This document shows positions 34,828-43,274 of a stretch of 64,000 nt of DNA, one piece after another. This DNA is from an uncultured Clostridia bacterium (GTDB lineage: Bacteria > Bacillota > Clostridia > Oscillospirales > Acutalibacteraceae): NCBI GenBank assembly GCA_904420015.1, contig CAJFTS010000008.1, positions 1-64,000 of the forward strand, given 5' to 3'. The notes beneath the pieces are model-generated. The model was not told where the DNA came from, ran no database searches, and saw only the letters and a program-made list of their open reading frames with translations. The position numbers were made by a program, and so were the translations under genes. Each line of letters opens with the position of its first letter. Position 1 is the stretch's first letter.

Positions 34828-35865
34828 ATGACCATGTATCCGGAAGATAGACCCAGACGTTCGGTGCGCCGGGAGCAAAACGGCGTGGAGGGGCCGAAGA
34901 AGAAAAGCGCCGTCACCTTACTCGCCCAGGTAGGCGTCTGCACGGTGCTGGTGGCGGCGGCGCTGTTGTTTAAGATGAGCGGAAACGGCGCTTTTGTGCA
35001 GCTGCAGCAGCAGTATACCGACGCCATGTCCAAGCAGGTGACGCTGGAGGAAGCTTGGGCGCAGGTGGAGGAGATGGCCGACCGGTATGCGGTGCTGGCC
35101 TTTTTTGTCGAACCCATCCATTCCATTCAGGAGGCGTTCTCCTTCCAGCCGGCCGACCAAGGCGTTTCCAATGCCGCGGGGGAGCCGGATAACACGGACG
35201 GCGCCGGCGGCCCGTCGGAAGGCGCTTCCTCCTCCGGCGGCGCTTCCTCCCAGGCGCCGGTTTCCTCCGCGCCCTCCCAGGAGGGGACGTCGTCCCCGCC
35301 GGCCGGGCAAACCGACGGACAGGTCAGCGCTCCCGGAGCGTTGACGCCCACAGCCGCCGGGCTGGGCGCGGGCGGGGAGGATCTGCTCACCGGGCTGTTC
35401 GGAAATGGGGCGAAGCTGCCGCCGGAGAACACCTCCTTCGCCCCTTATTTTTTGACCGCGCCTCTTTCGCCGCCCTTGCAGGCGGCGACCATTACCTCTA
35501 CCTTTGATTACCGCACCCATCCCATCACCGGAGAGGACGGCTTTCATACCGGGGTGGATTTGGCGGCGGCGGAAGGAACCCCCATCGCAAGCGTATTGCC
35601 GGGTATTGTCGCAAAGCAAGGCTACAACGACAAATCCGGCAATTTTGTCATCGTCAGCCATGGGAGCGGGGTGGAAACCCTTTACGCCCATTGCAGCAAG
35701 ATCACTGCGGCGGACGGAGCCTATGTCCGGGCGGGGGAAACCATTGCGCTGGTGGGCTCCACCGGCGACTCCACCGGGCCGCATCTGCATTTGGAGCTGG
35801 CCATCGACGGGGTGAAGATGGACCCGTTGTATGCTTTGGAAGGATTCGGCTATCATGTCGCTTAG
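34828..35865 (+). CDS. spoIVFA: M23 peptidase-domain protein, SpoIVFA-like
   Basis: About 345 residues: a basic cytoplasmic tail, one membrane helix at about 30-50, a Ser/Gly/Pro/Gln-rich linker at about 120-185, and a C-terminal LytM/M23 domain with the zinc motifs HTGVDLA and HLHLEL and the typical GSTGDSTGPH. It directly precedes, and overlaps by 11 bp, an M50 protease; that order is diagnostic of SpoIVFA-SpoIVFB, where SpoIVFA holds and inhibits the pro-sigma-K processing protease. GGAGG lies at 34819-34823; starts at 34828 or 34834 are both possible. It retains the full zinc ligands, so catalytic activity cannot be excluded. Confidence 0.8.
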   Translation: MTMYPEDRPRRSVRREQNGVEGPKKKSAVTLLAQVGVCTVLVAAALLFKMSGNGAFVQLQQQYTDAMSKQVTLEEAWAQVEEMADRYAVLAFFVEPIHSIQEAFSFQPADQGVSNAAGEPDNTDGAGGPSEGASSSGGASSQAPVSSAPSQEGTSSPPAGQTDGQVSAPGALTPTAAGLGAGGEDLLTGLFGNGAKLPPENTSFAPYFLTAPLSPPLQAATITSTFDYRTHPITGEDGFHTGVDLAAAEGTPIASVLPGIVAKQGYNDKSGNFVIVSHGSGVETLYAHCSKITAADGAYVRAGETIALVGSTGDSTGPHLHLELAIDGVKMDPLYALEGFGYHVA

Positions 35866-36457
35866 GCTCTTTGGGGTGCGCCTGGAGATCAGCGTGCTGT
35901 TTCTCGCCTCGGTAACGGTGATGCTGCTGATGGATGCGAGCGGCGTGGCCTTATGGGCCATGGCGGCGGCATGCCTGCATGAGCTTGGCCACGTGGCGGC
36001 CCTTTTTGCCCTAAGGGACCCGCCGCAGGTGATTGCGCTGACCCCATTCGGCATGCGCATGACCTGGGTGCGCAAAGGCAGGCAGAGCTATTGGAGGGAT
36101 CTTCTGGTCGCGGCGGCGGGCCCTTTGGTCAATTTGGGCTGCTTTTTGCTCTTTTGGCTGCTCTCGCTTGTTACCCGCAGCCCGGGGTTCCTGCTGCCGG
36201 CCTGCGCGTCTTTGGCGATCGGGGTGTATAACCTGCTCCCGGTTCTGCCTCTGGACGGCGGGCAGATTCTGTTTGACCTGCTCAGCCTCCCTTTGGGGGA
36301 AGGGCGGGCCAAGCGGCTTTTGCAGATCGTCTCCTTCGCCGTGCTGACGGCGGCGGCCTTCTTCGGGTTTGTCCTGCTGCTGCGCAGCCGCTATAATTTC
36401 ACCCTGCTTTTTACCAGCCTTTATCTGATCGCCATGCTCCTGACCAATTCGGAATAA
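35855..36457 (+). CDS. spoIVFB: M50 site-2 protease, SpoIVFB-like
   Basis: A 200-residue polytopic membrane metalloprotease. The zinc-binding motif HELGH is in the second helix and NLLPVLPLDGGQ in the third conserved helix, both classic for M50. In spore formers SpoIVFB cleaves pro-sigma-K in the forespore outer membrane. It lacks the CBS domain that the Bacillus protein carries; many clostridial forms are similarly short. It begins within the end of spoIVFA. It is the second gene of the pair, followed by a strong terminator. Confidence 0.85.
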   Translation: MSLRLFGVRLEISVLFLASVTVMLLMDASGVALWAMAAACLHELGHVAALFALRDPPQVIALTPFGMRMTWVRKGRQSYWRDLLVAAAGPLVNLGCFLLFWLLSLVTRSPGFLLPACASLAIGVYNLLPVLPLDGGQILFDLLSLPLGEGRAKRLLQIVSFAVLTAAAFFGFVLLLRSRYNFTLLFTSLYLIAMLLTNSE

Positions 36458-36463
36458 GAAAGC

Positions 36464-36499
36464 AAAGGCGGAGGGAAATGCTTTCCCTCCGCCTTTTTT
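36464..36499 (+). terminator. terminator after spoIVFB
   Basis: AAAGGCGGAGGGAAA (36464-36478) pairs with TTTCCCTCCGCCTTT, followed by TTT. Confidence 0.9.
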
Positions 36500-36530
36500 G
36501 CGCGTTTGGGCGAAAATACGGGAATGGTGA

Positions 36531-36559
36531 TTGAATTTGCCGGGGGATTGGAGTATGAT
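36531..36559 (+). promoter_or_regulatory. promoter of the radical SAM pair
   Basis: TTGAAT (36531-36536), 17 bp, TATGAT (36554-36559), 39 bp upstream of the ATG at 36599. Confidence 0.7.
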
Positions 36560-36598
36560 AAACAAAGCTGTGCAATGAAAATCCAACGGAGGGTTCCT

Positions 36599-38455
36599 AT
36601 GCGTGAAATAATTGAGCGGATACTGCCGCTGGTTCAGAAGCCGGGGCGGTATGCCGGCGGGGAGATCGGCAGCGTGGTCAAGCGCGCCGACGAGGTGGAG
36701 GTCCGCTTTGCCTTTTGCTTTCCCGATACTTATGAGGTGGGTATGTCCCATTTGGGAATGAAAATCCTGTATGGGCTTTACAACACCCGCAAGGAAATCT
36801 GGTGCGAGCGGGTTTTCGCTCCCTGCGCGGATATGGAAGCGCTCATGCGGGAAAACGGCATTCCCCTCTTCGGCCTGGAAAGCCGCGATCCCATCAAGGA
36901 TTTCGACTTTATCGGCTTTACCCTGCAGTATGAGCTGAGCTTTACCAACGTCCTGAACATGCTGGATTTGGCGGGGTTGCCGGTTCTGGCGTCCGAGCGG
37001 GAGGCCCTTTCGCCCATTGTGATCGCAGGCGGGCCCTGTGCCTGCAACCCGGAGCCGCTTTGCGACTTTGTGGACCTGTTCATCCTCGGCGAAGGGGAAG
37101 AGGTTAACCTGGAGCTGTCGGATTTATACCGGGAGCACAAGCGCAGGGGAAGCGACAAAGGGGCGTTTCTTCGGGCGGCGGCTCAAATCCCCGGGGTGTA
37201 CGTCCCCTCCCTTTATCAGGTCCGCTACCATCCGGACGGGACCATCCAGGCGGTTATCCCTAAGGACGGGGCGCCTGAAAGGGTAACCAAACGGATCATC
37301 AAGGATATGGACAAGGTCTATTATCCGGACCAGTTTGTGGTTCCCTTTATCGACATTGTCCACGACCGGGCGATGACGGAGGTGTTCCGGGGCTGTATCC
37401 GCGGCTGCCGCTTCTGCCAGGCGGGCTTTTTGTACCGCCCGGTGCGGGAAAAGTCCCCGGACACCGTCTGCGAACAGACCAAAGCCCTGTGCGAGCACAC
37501 CGGCTATGACGAGGTTTCCCTAACCTCCCTGTCCACCAGTGATTACACCGGACTGTCGACGCTGCTTACCGACCTGCTCGACTACACCGAGCGGGAGATG
37601 GTCAGCCTGTCCCTGCCCTCCCTGCGGGTGGACAATTTTTCCCCCGAGCTGATGGAGAAGATCAACCGGGTGCGAAAAACCGGCCTGACCTTCGCCCCGG
37701 AGGCGGGGACCCAGAGGCTGCGGGACGCCATCAATAAAAACGTGTCGGAGGAGGAAATCCTGCGCACCTGCAACACCGCCTTCGACGGCGGCTACACGGC
37801 GGTGAAGCTTTATTTTATGATCGGCCTGCCCACCGAGACGATGGAGGATATCGAGGGGATTGCCAAGCTCGGGCAGCAGATCGTCAATCTCTATTATCAT
37901 AACCCCAACAAGCCCAAGGGCAAGTCGGTTGCAGTGAACGTTTCTCTATCCTCCTTTGTTCCCAAACCCTTTACCCCCTTCCAGTGGGAGCCGCAGGACA
38001 CGATGGAGACGCTGCGCCAAAAGCAGCAGCATCTGCGGGAGTCTTTAACCACCCGCAAGGTGCAGTGCAAGTGGCATGAATCCATGACCAGCTTTTTGGA
38101 GGCGGTGTTCGCCAGAGGGGACCGCCGGCTCGGCGGGGTGATGAAGCGGGCATGGGAAAAGGGCTGCAAATTCGACGGCTGGGACGACCAGTTTTTGTTT
38201 GACAAATGGATGGAGGCTTTCGAGGAATGCGGGGTGGAGCCGGCCTTTTACGCAAACCGCCGCCGCCCGCTCGACGAGGTTCTCCCTTGGGACCACCTGG
38301 ACTTTGGGGTGGACAAGGCCTTCCTCATCCGGGAATGGAAAAAGGCTCAGGAGAGCGCCGCCACCCCGCACTGCCGCAAACAGTGCAGCGGGTGCGGGGC
38401 CAACCGTCTGATAGGAGGTGCCTGCTTTGCAAAAGCCGATCCGGGTGTGGTTTGA
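36599..38455 (+). CDS. TIGR03960-family B12-binding/radical SAM protein
   Basis: A 618-residue protein. N-terminal cobalamin-binding-like region (about 25-190; FPDTYEVGMSHLGMKIL, IGFTLQYELSFTNVLNML), then a radical SAM core with CIRGCRFCQ at about 262-270 and FAPEAGTQRLRDAINK. The C-terminal tail has HCRKQCSGCG. The family is widespread in Firmicutes next to a DUF2344 gene, as here, and is often part of the RNase G/L21 neighbourhood; its reaction is not established. ATG 36599 has GGAGGG upstream; the end overlaps the next gene. Confidence 0.87.
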   Translation: MREIIERILPLVQKPGRYAGGEIGSVVKRADEVEVRFAFCFPDTYEVGMSHLGMKILYGLYNTRKEIWCERVFAPCADMEALMRENGIPLFGLESRDPIKDFDFIGFTLQYELSFTNVLNMLDLAGLPVLASEREALSPIVIAGGPCACNPEPLCDFVDLFILGEGEEVNLELSDLYREHKRRGSDKGAFLRAAAQIPGVYVPSLYQVRYHPDGTIQAVIPKDGAPERVTKRIIKDMDKVYYPDQFVVPFIDIVHDRAMTEVFRGCIRGCRFCQAGFLYRPVREKSPDTVCEQTKALCEHTGYDEVSLTSLSTSDYTGLSTLLTDLLDYTEREMVSLSLPSLRVDNFSPELMEKINRVRKTGLTFAPEAGTQRLRDAINKNVSEEEILRTCNTAFDGGYTAVKLYFMIGLPTETMEDIEGIAKLGQQIVNLYYHNPNKPKGKSVAVNVSLSSFVPKPFTPFQWEPQDTMETLRQKQQHLRESLTTRKVQCKWHESMTSFLEAVFARGDRRLGGVMKRAWEKGCKFDGWDDQFLFDKWMEAFEECGVEPAFYANRRRPLDEVLPWDHLDFGVDKAFLIREWKKAQESAATPHCRKQCSGCGANRLIGGACFAKADPGVV

Positions 38456-39080
38456 GAAAACCGGCCCAGCCATCTACATCTCCCATCTGGATTTAAACCG
38501 CTGTATGGCCCGGGCCATCCGGCGGGCGAAGCTGCCCATTTGGTACACGGAAGGGTTTCATCCCCATCCCTATCTGACCTTTCCGCTGCCGCTGTCGCTG
38601 GGGGTACACGGGCTGCGGGAAGCGATGGACCTGCGCTTGGTGGAGGAGGTATCCTTCGACCAGGTCAAGGAGCGGCTCAACCGCTGCCTGCCTCAGGGAT
38701 TGGTGGTAACCGGCGTCGGCGAGCCGGTTAAAAAAGCCAAGGAGATTGCCTTTGCCGCGTATGAGCTGACGATGGAATCGAAGGAGGGGGATGCGGCGGC
38801 TCTGGTTCGGCAGGTGCTGGACCGGTACAGCCTCCCGGTGGAGAAAAAGACCAAGTCGGGGGTAAAGGATGTAGACATCCGGCCCCATCTCCAAGCGGTT
38901 TCGGTAGAAGGACAGGGGACGCGGTGTGTGATGAAGGTGACCCTTCCCTGCGGGCCTTCTTTGAGCATCAATCCCTCCCTCCTTTCTAAGGCGGTGACGG
39001 CTGCGGCGGGGATGCCGGTGGAGCTGGTGAAAACAGTGCGCTTATCCTTTACCGACGGACAAGGGAAGCTTTTTGAATAG
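38427..39080 (+). CDS. TIGR03936-family (DUF2344) protein
   Basis: About 217 residues, starting MQKPIRVWFEKTGPAIYISHLDL and containing FHPHPYLTFPLPLSLG, the conserved N-terminus of DUF2344. The family always travels with TIGR03960 radical SAM proteins, sometimes fused to them, and probably acts on the same RNA or protein substrate. TTG 38427 has AGGAGG (38413-38418) at 8 bp; a GTG at 38418 lies inside that site. It overlaps the preceding gene by 29 bp. Confidence 0.85.
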   Translation: MQKPIRVWFEKTGPAIYISHLDLNRCMARAIRRAKLPIWYTEGFHPHPYLTFPLPLSLGVHGLREAMDLRLVEEVSFDQVKERLNRCLPQGLVVTGVGEPVKKAKEIAFAAYELTMESKEGDAAALVRQVLDRYSLPVEKKTKSGVKDVDIRPHLQAVSVEGQGTRCVMKVTLPCGPSLSINPSLLSKAVTAAAGMPVELVKTVRLSFTDGQGKLFE

Positions 39081-39122
39081 GCTCCGAGAGAGGGGACAAA
39101 GGGCTAAAAGGAAAGCGAGGCG

Positions 39123-39260
39123 TTGAAAACGGCGCTGGCCGTCTATCTGCCGGCGGCGCGGCTTACGCCGGTTAAGCTGCGGCTGGGAGAAGATGTGTCC
39201 TCTGCCGATTTGGAAGGCCGGTTCGGCCGATCGGAAAAGGGCCGTGCTATGCGGCAATAA
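39123..39260 (+). CDS. possible small ORF downstream of DUF2344
   Basis: A 45-codon frame from TTG 39123 (KTALAVYLPAARLTPVKLRLG...) with poor start signals. In related genomes an RNase G gene often follows DUF2344; this peptide does not resemble it. It may be chance. Confidence 0.2.
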   Translation: MKTALAVYLPAARLTPVKLRLGEDVSSADLEGRFGRSEKGRAMRQ

Positions 39261-39328
39261 AAAAGTGAACAGGTGCGCGGCGCGGATGCCTGCGCGCTCA
39301 ATTGAAAAGGAAATGAGGGGTTATTACG

Positions 39329-39856
39329 ATGAATAAGATGAAGCGAACGGCAGTCCTTGCTCTGGTGCTTGCCCTGCTGACCGCGGTGCTTTGCAGCTGC
39401 GGGCAGGGGGAAAAGGTTCTCACAAGCAGCGACGGCAAGTATCAGATGACGGTGCCCGGTATTTGGACGGACAAGCTGGAGAACGCTGGAGACAGCGCCA
39501 TTTTGTCTGCGGGAAATGCGTCTGGCTCTCAGTATATTATGGTAAGCGAGCTGGACGCGGCCTCCATCGGGGAGCTTTCCCTCGAAGAATACAGCGAGAC
39601 CTTCAGTACCTATTTTGCCGCCCAGATGACCGATCCTACGGTAGAAAAGCCGGCGGCCGTGACCGTTAACGGCTACAGTGGCTATACCACGCAGGTCAGC
39701 GGCGTATCCCAGGAGGTGGGACTGACCTACTGGATTACGATGCTGGATTACGATGAGGCTGTCCCCTGCCTGATCGCCTGGACCTCCACCGATAAGGCGG
39801 AGAGCGGCAAGGCGGAGCTGGATCAGGTGATCCAATCCTTCGGCCCAGCGGTGTAA
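39329..39856 (+). CDS. predicted lipoprotein, unknown function
   Basis: A 175-residue protein with a lipoprotein signal peptide: positively charged MNKMKRT, a hydrophobic core LALVLALLTAVL and a lipobox ending in Cys (LCSC at about 21-24). The mature part (SDGKYQMTVPGIWTD ... VIQSFGPA) resembles small PsbP-like or DUF-type exported domains, in which strands alternate with a helix covering a sheet. AATGAGGGG precedes the start. Monocistronic. No definite role. Confidence 0.75.
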   Translation: MNKMKRTAVLALVLALLTAVLCSCGQGEKVLTSSDGKYQMTVPGIWTDKLENAGDSAILSAGNASGSQYIMVSELDAASIGELSLEEYSETFSTYFAAQMTDPTVEKPAAVTVNGYSGYTTQVSGVSQEVGLTYWITMLDYDEAVPCLIAWTSTDKAESGKAELDQVIQSFGPAV

Positions 39857-39880
39857 GAGAGAAATTTCTTCGAAAAAGGC

Positions 39881-39909
39881 TTGCAGGCCGGAGGAAAACG
39901 TGCTATTAT
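39881..39909 (+). promoter_or_regulatory. promoter of rplS
   Basis: TTGCAG (39881-39886), 17 bp, TATTAT (39904-39909) with an extended TGC. It creates a leader of about 130 nt before rplS, where Firmicutes often carry an L19-binding leader structure. Confidence 0.65.
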
Positions 39910-40047
39910 AACCTAGTATCTGGTTTACCGTCGATGCGAATCGATTGGGGTTCATGCCCGGTAATCCCGTGACATTGAAGCGGACAGTCCTCTGCTCTTT
40001 TGGAAAAAGGGGTACGAATGTCTGAATTTTAAGGAGGATTTTGATCC

Positions 40048-40392
40048 ATGGATGCTTTGAAAGCCATCGCAGCAGAAAGCCTGAAGGAAACGCCGCCGGT
40101 CATCGCCATCGGTGACACCGTCCGTGTTCACGTAAAGATCCGTGAAGGCGAGCGGGAACGTATTCAGAACTTTGAGGGTACCGTGATTGCCCGCAAGGGC
40201 AGCGGCATTTCCGAGACCTTCACCGTTCGCCGCGTTTCTTACGGCGTGGGCGTGGAGCGTGTGTTCCCGCTTCATTCTCCCAACGTGGAAGGGGTGGACG
40301 TGATCCGTCACGGCCGTGTGCGCAGAAGCAAGCTCTACTACCTGCGTGACCGTGTGGGTAAGGCTGCCAAGGTCAAAGAACGTCTCGGCTAA
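40048..40392 (+). CDS. rplS: 50S ribosomal protein L19
   Basis: A 114-residue bL19, full length. Conserved segments: [42 protein letters not shown] and [22 protein letters not shown]19 sits at the 30S-50S interface. AAGGAGG precedes the ATG. A terminator follows, but lepB-rbgA-rnhB-yraN downstream is the usual genomic continuation. Confidence 0.97.
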   Translation: MDALKAIAAESLKETPPVIAIGDTVRVHVKIREGERERIQNFEGTVIARKGSGISETFTVRRVSYGVGVERVFPLHSPNVEGVDVIRHGRVRRSKLYYLRDRVGKAAKVKERLG

Positions 40393-40404
40393 TGGGGCTA
40401 AGAG

Positions 40405-40445
40405 AGGGACGGTTTGGGGGATTCCTCCCGGCCGTCCCTTTTTCC
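40405..40445 (+). terminator. terminator after rplS
   Basis: AGGGACGG (40405-40412) pairs with CCGTCCCT (40432-40439), followed by TTTTTCCTG. Confidence 0.8.
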
Positions 40446-40605
40446 TGTTTGTCCCTTTGCGAAATCCATATTTTGTTCACAAAATTATCCAATTTTTTTG
40501 GTATTATAAATGGAATGGGAAGGCTTTGTCCTTCCCTTCGTGCAGCAAAACGGCGCCGGAATGCGGACAAGCGGACCGTGCGGCCGTAAATGGAGGGAAT
40601 CAACG

Positions 40606-41208
40606 ATGACCGATGGATTGGAACTAAATTATGACGAGGTTTTGGAGGATGGGTCGGTTTCGACCATACCGCCCAAGCGGGACCGGTACGCGGACGTAAA
40701 CGAGTGGCTGGAGGCCATTATTTTTTCCGTTACCCTCGTAATCGTGCTGTTCAGCTTCGTGTTCAAGCTGGTGCTGGTGGACGGAACCTCTATGGTCCCG
40801 ACGCTGCACAACGGCGACCGTGTCCTGATTCAAAGCCTCTTTTACCAGCCGTCCCAGGGGGATGTGGTGGTCATCACCAAGCCCACCATCCATCATAAGC
40901 CGCTGATTAAGCGGGTAATCGCCACCGAGGGGCAGACGGTGTTCATCGATTTTGACAAGGGTACGGTGTCGGTGGACGGCGTGGAGCTGGACGAGCCGTA
41001 TGTCAACGAGCTCATTAAGAAGAGCAAGAAGGGGACCTATGGGTTTGAATACCCGGTACAGGTGCCGGAGGACTGCGTCTTTGTGCTGGGCGACAATCGA
41101 AACAATTCCTCCGACAGCCGGGACATCGGCTTTGTGGAGAACAAATATCTCTTAGGCAAGGCGATCTTCCGCTTTTACCCCTTTGACGCCATGGGCCCGA
41201 TCGGGTAA
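40606..41208 (+). CDS. lepB: signal peptidase I
   Basis: A 200-residue type I signal peptidase. A single membrane helix at about 35-57 follows a short acidic cytoplasmic tail. The catalytic serine is in DGTSMVPTL and the lysine in LIKRVIATEG; GDNRNNSSDSRDIG is box E. It cleaves signal peptides of exported proteins. ATG 40606 is preceded by GGAGGG. Start of a gene run rbgA-rnhB-yraN. Confidence 0.93.
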   Translation: MTDGLELNYDEVLEDGSVSTIPPKRDRYADVNEWLEAIIFSVTLVIVLFSFVFKLVLVDGTSMVPTLHNGDRVLIQSLFYQPSQGDVVVITKPTIHHKPLIKRVIATEGQTVFIDFDKGTVSVDGVELDEPYVNELIKKSKKGTYGFEYPVQVPEDCVFVLGDNRNNSSDSRDIGFVENKYLLGKAIFRFYPFDAMGPIG

Positions 41209-41273
41209 CCTTTCGGTGGGGGACGGAGATGCGCCGGTGTATGCAGCCGCAGGAAAAGGAGAAACGAGGCAAA

Positions 41274-42143
41274 ATGGAAGAAATTACATCGGTACAATGG
41301 TTTCCCGGCCATATGGCCAAGACCAGAAGAAAGATGAAGGAAGCGCTGCCGCTGGTGGACCTGGTGGCAGAGTTGCTGGACGCGCGGGTTCCTTTGGCAA
41401 GCCGCAATCCGGACCTGCGTTCGATTGTGGGGCAAAAGCCCCGCATGGTGCTGCTAAACAAAAGCGATACGGCGGATGAGGCGGTGACCCGGCGGTGGAT
41501 CGCCGCCTTTGCCGCGCAAGGGGTCGCGGCCCTGGCGGTGGACTGTAAGAGCGGGAAGGGGCTCAACCAGGTGCTCCCCCTGGCAAGGGAGATCCTCAAG
41601 GACCGGATTGCCGCCTGGGAGCGCAAGGGAATGGGCTCGCGCCCCATTCGGGTGATGGTGGTGGGCATCCCGAACGTGGGAAAATCCTCCTTCATCAACC
41701 GGCTTGCCAAGAGCGGGAAGGCCAAGGTGGCCGACCGGCCCGGCGTGACGAGGGGCAACCAGTGGTTTTCCATCGGCAAGGGGGGAGAGCTGCTGGATAC
41801 CCCCGGCGTGCTCTGGCCGAAATTCGACGACCCGGCGGTGGGAGAACGGCTGGCCTTCACGGGTGCGGTCAAGGACGACGTGGTGGACACCGAAGGGCTT
41901 GCCTGCCGTCTGCTTGCCTGGCTGCGGGACGCCTACCCCGGCCGGTTGGAAGAACGGTATAAGCTGACGGATTTGGAAGGGCTGCCCGGTCACGAGCTTT
42001 TGTATGCGGTGGCGAAAAAGCGGGGGATGCTCATTTCCGGCGGCGAGCTGGACACCGAACGGGCGGCCGCGACGGTGCTGGACGAATTTCGCGCAGGGAG
42101 GCTGGGGCGCATCAGCCTGGAGCGCCCGGAGGAAACGGAATGA
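41274..42143 (+). CDS. rbgA: ribosome biogenesis GTPase RbgA (YlqF)
   Basis: A 289-residue circularly permuted GTPase. N-terminal VQWFPGHMAKTRRKM; G4 LLNKSD comes before G1 GIPNVGKSSFINRL and G3 DTPGVLWPKF. It acts late in 50S assembly. ATG 41274 is chosen because the homologous start lies just before the WFPGHM motif; an ATG at 41229 would add 15 charged residues. Overlaps rnhB by 4 bp. Confidence 0.93.
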   Translation: MEEITSVQWFPGHMAKTRRKMKEALPLVDLVAELLDARVPLASRNPDLRSIVGQKPRMVLLNKSDTADEAVTRRWIAAFAAQGVAALAVDCKSGKGLNQVLPLAREILKDRIAAWERKGMGSRPIRVMVVGIPNVGKSSFINRLAKSGKAKVADRPGVTRGNQWFSIGKGGELLDTPGVLWPKFDDPAVGERLAFTGAVKDDVVDTEGLACRLLAWLRDAYPGRLEERYKLTDLEGLPGHELLYAVAKKRGMLISGGELDTERAAATVLDEFRAGRLGRISLERPEETE

Positions 42144-42778
42144 GGAAAGACAAAGAAGCCGTTGACTGGCTCGCCTATGAAAGGAGCCTAAAGGAGGAGG
42201 GCTACCGCCTCGTCGGCGGGCTGGACGAGGCGGGACGGGGCCCGCTGGCGGGGCCCGTCTTTGCCGCCTGCGTCATCTTGGAGGACGGCGCCGCCATCGA
42301 CGGGGTGAACGATTCCAAGAAGCTGTCGGAAAAAAAGCGCGAGCAGCTTTTCGACGTGATCTGCGAAAAGGCGAAGGCGTTTGGTATCGGCTCGGCCAGC
42401 GCCCGGGAAATCGACGAGCTCAATATCCTAAACGCCACTTTTCTCGCAATGAAGCGGGCGGTGGACCAGCTTGCAATAAAGCCGGACGTGCTGCTGGTGG
42501 ACGGAAATCAGGCGCCGCGGGGGATTGATTTGCCGGTGCGGACGCTCGTCAAGGGGGATACCCTGTCCGGTTCGGTTGCAGCCGCCTCCATTTTGGCGAA
42601 GGTAAGCCGGGACCGGCTGATGAGGGAGCTGGCAAAGGAATATCCCGAATACCGGTTTGAAAAGCATAAGGGCTACGGCACCGCCCTGCATCGAAGCCTT
42701 TTGCTGCAATACGGCCCGAGCGAGCTCCATCGAAAGACCTTTTTGACCAAGCTCCTGGACAAGGGGCGGGAGGTATGA
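42140..42778 (+). CDS. rnhB: ribonuclease HII
   Basis: A 212-residue RNase HII, removing ribonucleotides from DNA-RNA hybrids. Active-site carboxylates are in GGLDEAGRGPLAGPVFAA (Asp, Glu) and LLVDGNQ (Asp). The C-terminal signature HKGYGTALHRSLL is present. ATGA overlaps with both neighbours. Confidence 0.95.
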   Translation: MRKDKEAVDWLAYERSLKEEGYRLVGGLDEAGRGPLAGPVFAACVILEDGAAIDGVNDSKKLSEKKREQLFDVICEKAKAFGIGSASAREIDELNILNATFLAMKRAVDQLAIKPDVLLVDGNQAPRGIDLPVRTLVKGDTLSGSVAAASILAKVSRDRLMRELAKEYPEYRFEKHKGYGTALHRSLLLQYGPSELHRKTFLTKLLDKGREV

Positions 42779-43152
42779 CCGCTGCGGAGATCGGCCGGCT
42801 GGGAGAAGAATATGCGGCCGGATGGCTGACCGATCGGGGATACCGGTTGTTGGAGCGCAACTACCACAGCCGGTACGGGGAAATCGACCTGATCGTAGAG
42901 AAGGGTCGGGTTTTGGCTTTTGTGGAGGTGAAAACCCGGCGGCTTGACGCCATTGCCGCCCCCTGCGAGTGGGTGACCCCACAGAAACGCAAACGGCTTG
43001 TCAACACGGCCTTGCAGTATTTGCAGGAGCATCCGGGCCCGCTTCAGCCCCGGTTCGACGTGATGGAAATTTTTACGGAAAACAGGAATGAATTCGCCGT
43101 CTCCTCCATACATCATATAGAGAACGCTTTTTGGCTGGAGGGGACGGTATAA
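42775..43152 (+). CDS. YraN-family putative nuclease-fold protein
   Basis: A 125-residue UPF0102 protein. GRLGEEYAAGWL, then NYHSRYGEIDLIVEKG and AFVEVKTRR form a restriction-endonuclease-like core (E-x-D ... E-x-K). Commonly located after rnhB. Precise role unknown; linked in the literature to DNA processing. ATGA overlap with rnhB. Confidence 0.9.
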   Translation: MTAAEIGRLGEEYAAGWLTDRGYRLLERNYHSRYGEIDLIVEKGRVLAFVEVKTRRLDAIAAPCEWVTPQKRKRLVNTALQYLQEHPGPLQPRFDVMEIFTENRNEFAVSSIHHIENAFWLEGTV

Positions 43153-43158
43153 ATCGGC

Positions 43159-43209
43159 GCAAAGGCATTCGATTGGCAGAAAGACGGTCTGCCGGCCGAA
43201 TGCCTTTGC
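43159..43209 (+). terminator. terminator after yraN
   Basis: GCAAAGGCATTCG (43159-43171) pairs with CGAATGCCTTTGC (43197-43209), with an inner GGCAGA/TCTGCC helix. The T run is short. Confidence 0.65.
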
Positions 43210-43274
43210 CGGTTTTGGGGCCGGACCCTGGCCGGATGCCGCCGCCGAAGCGGGCGGCAAAGGAGGAGGAAGGA

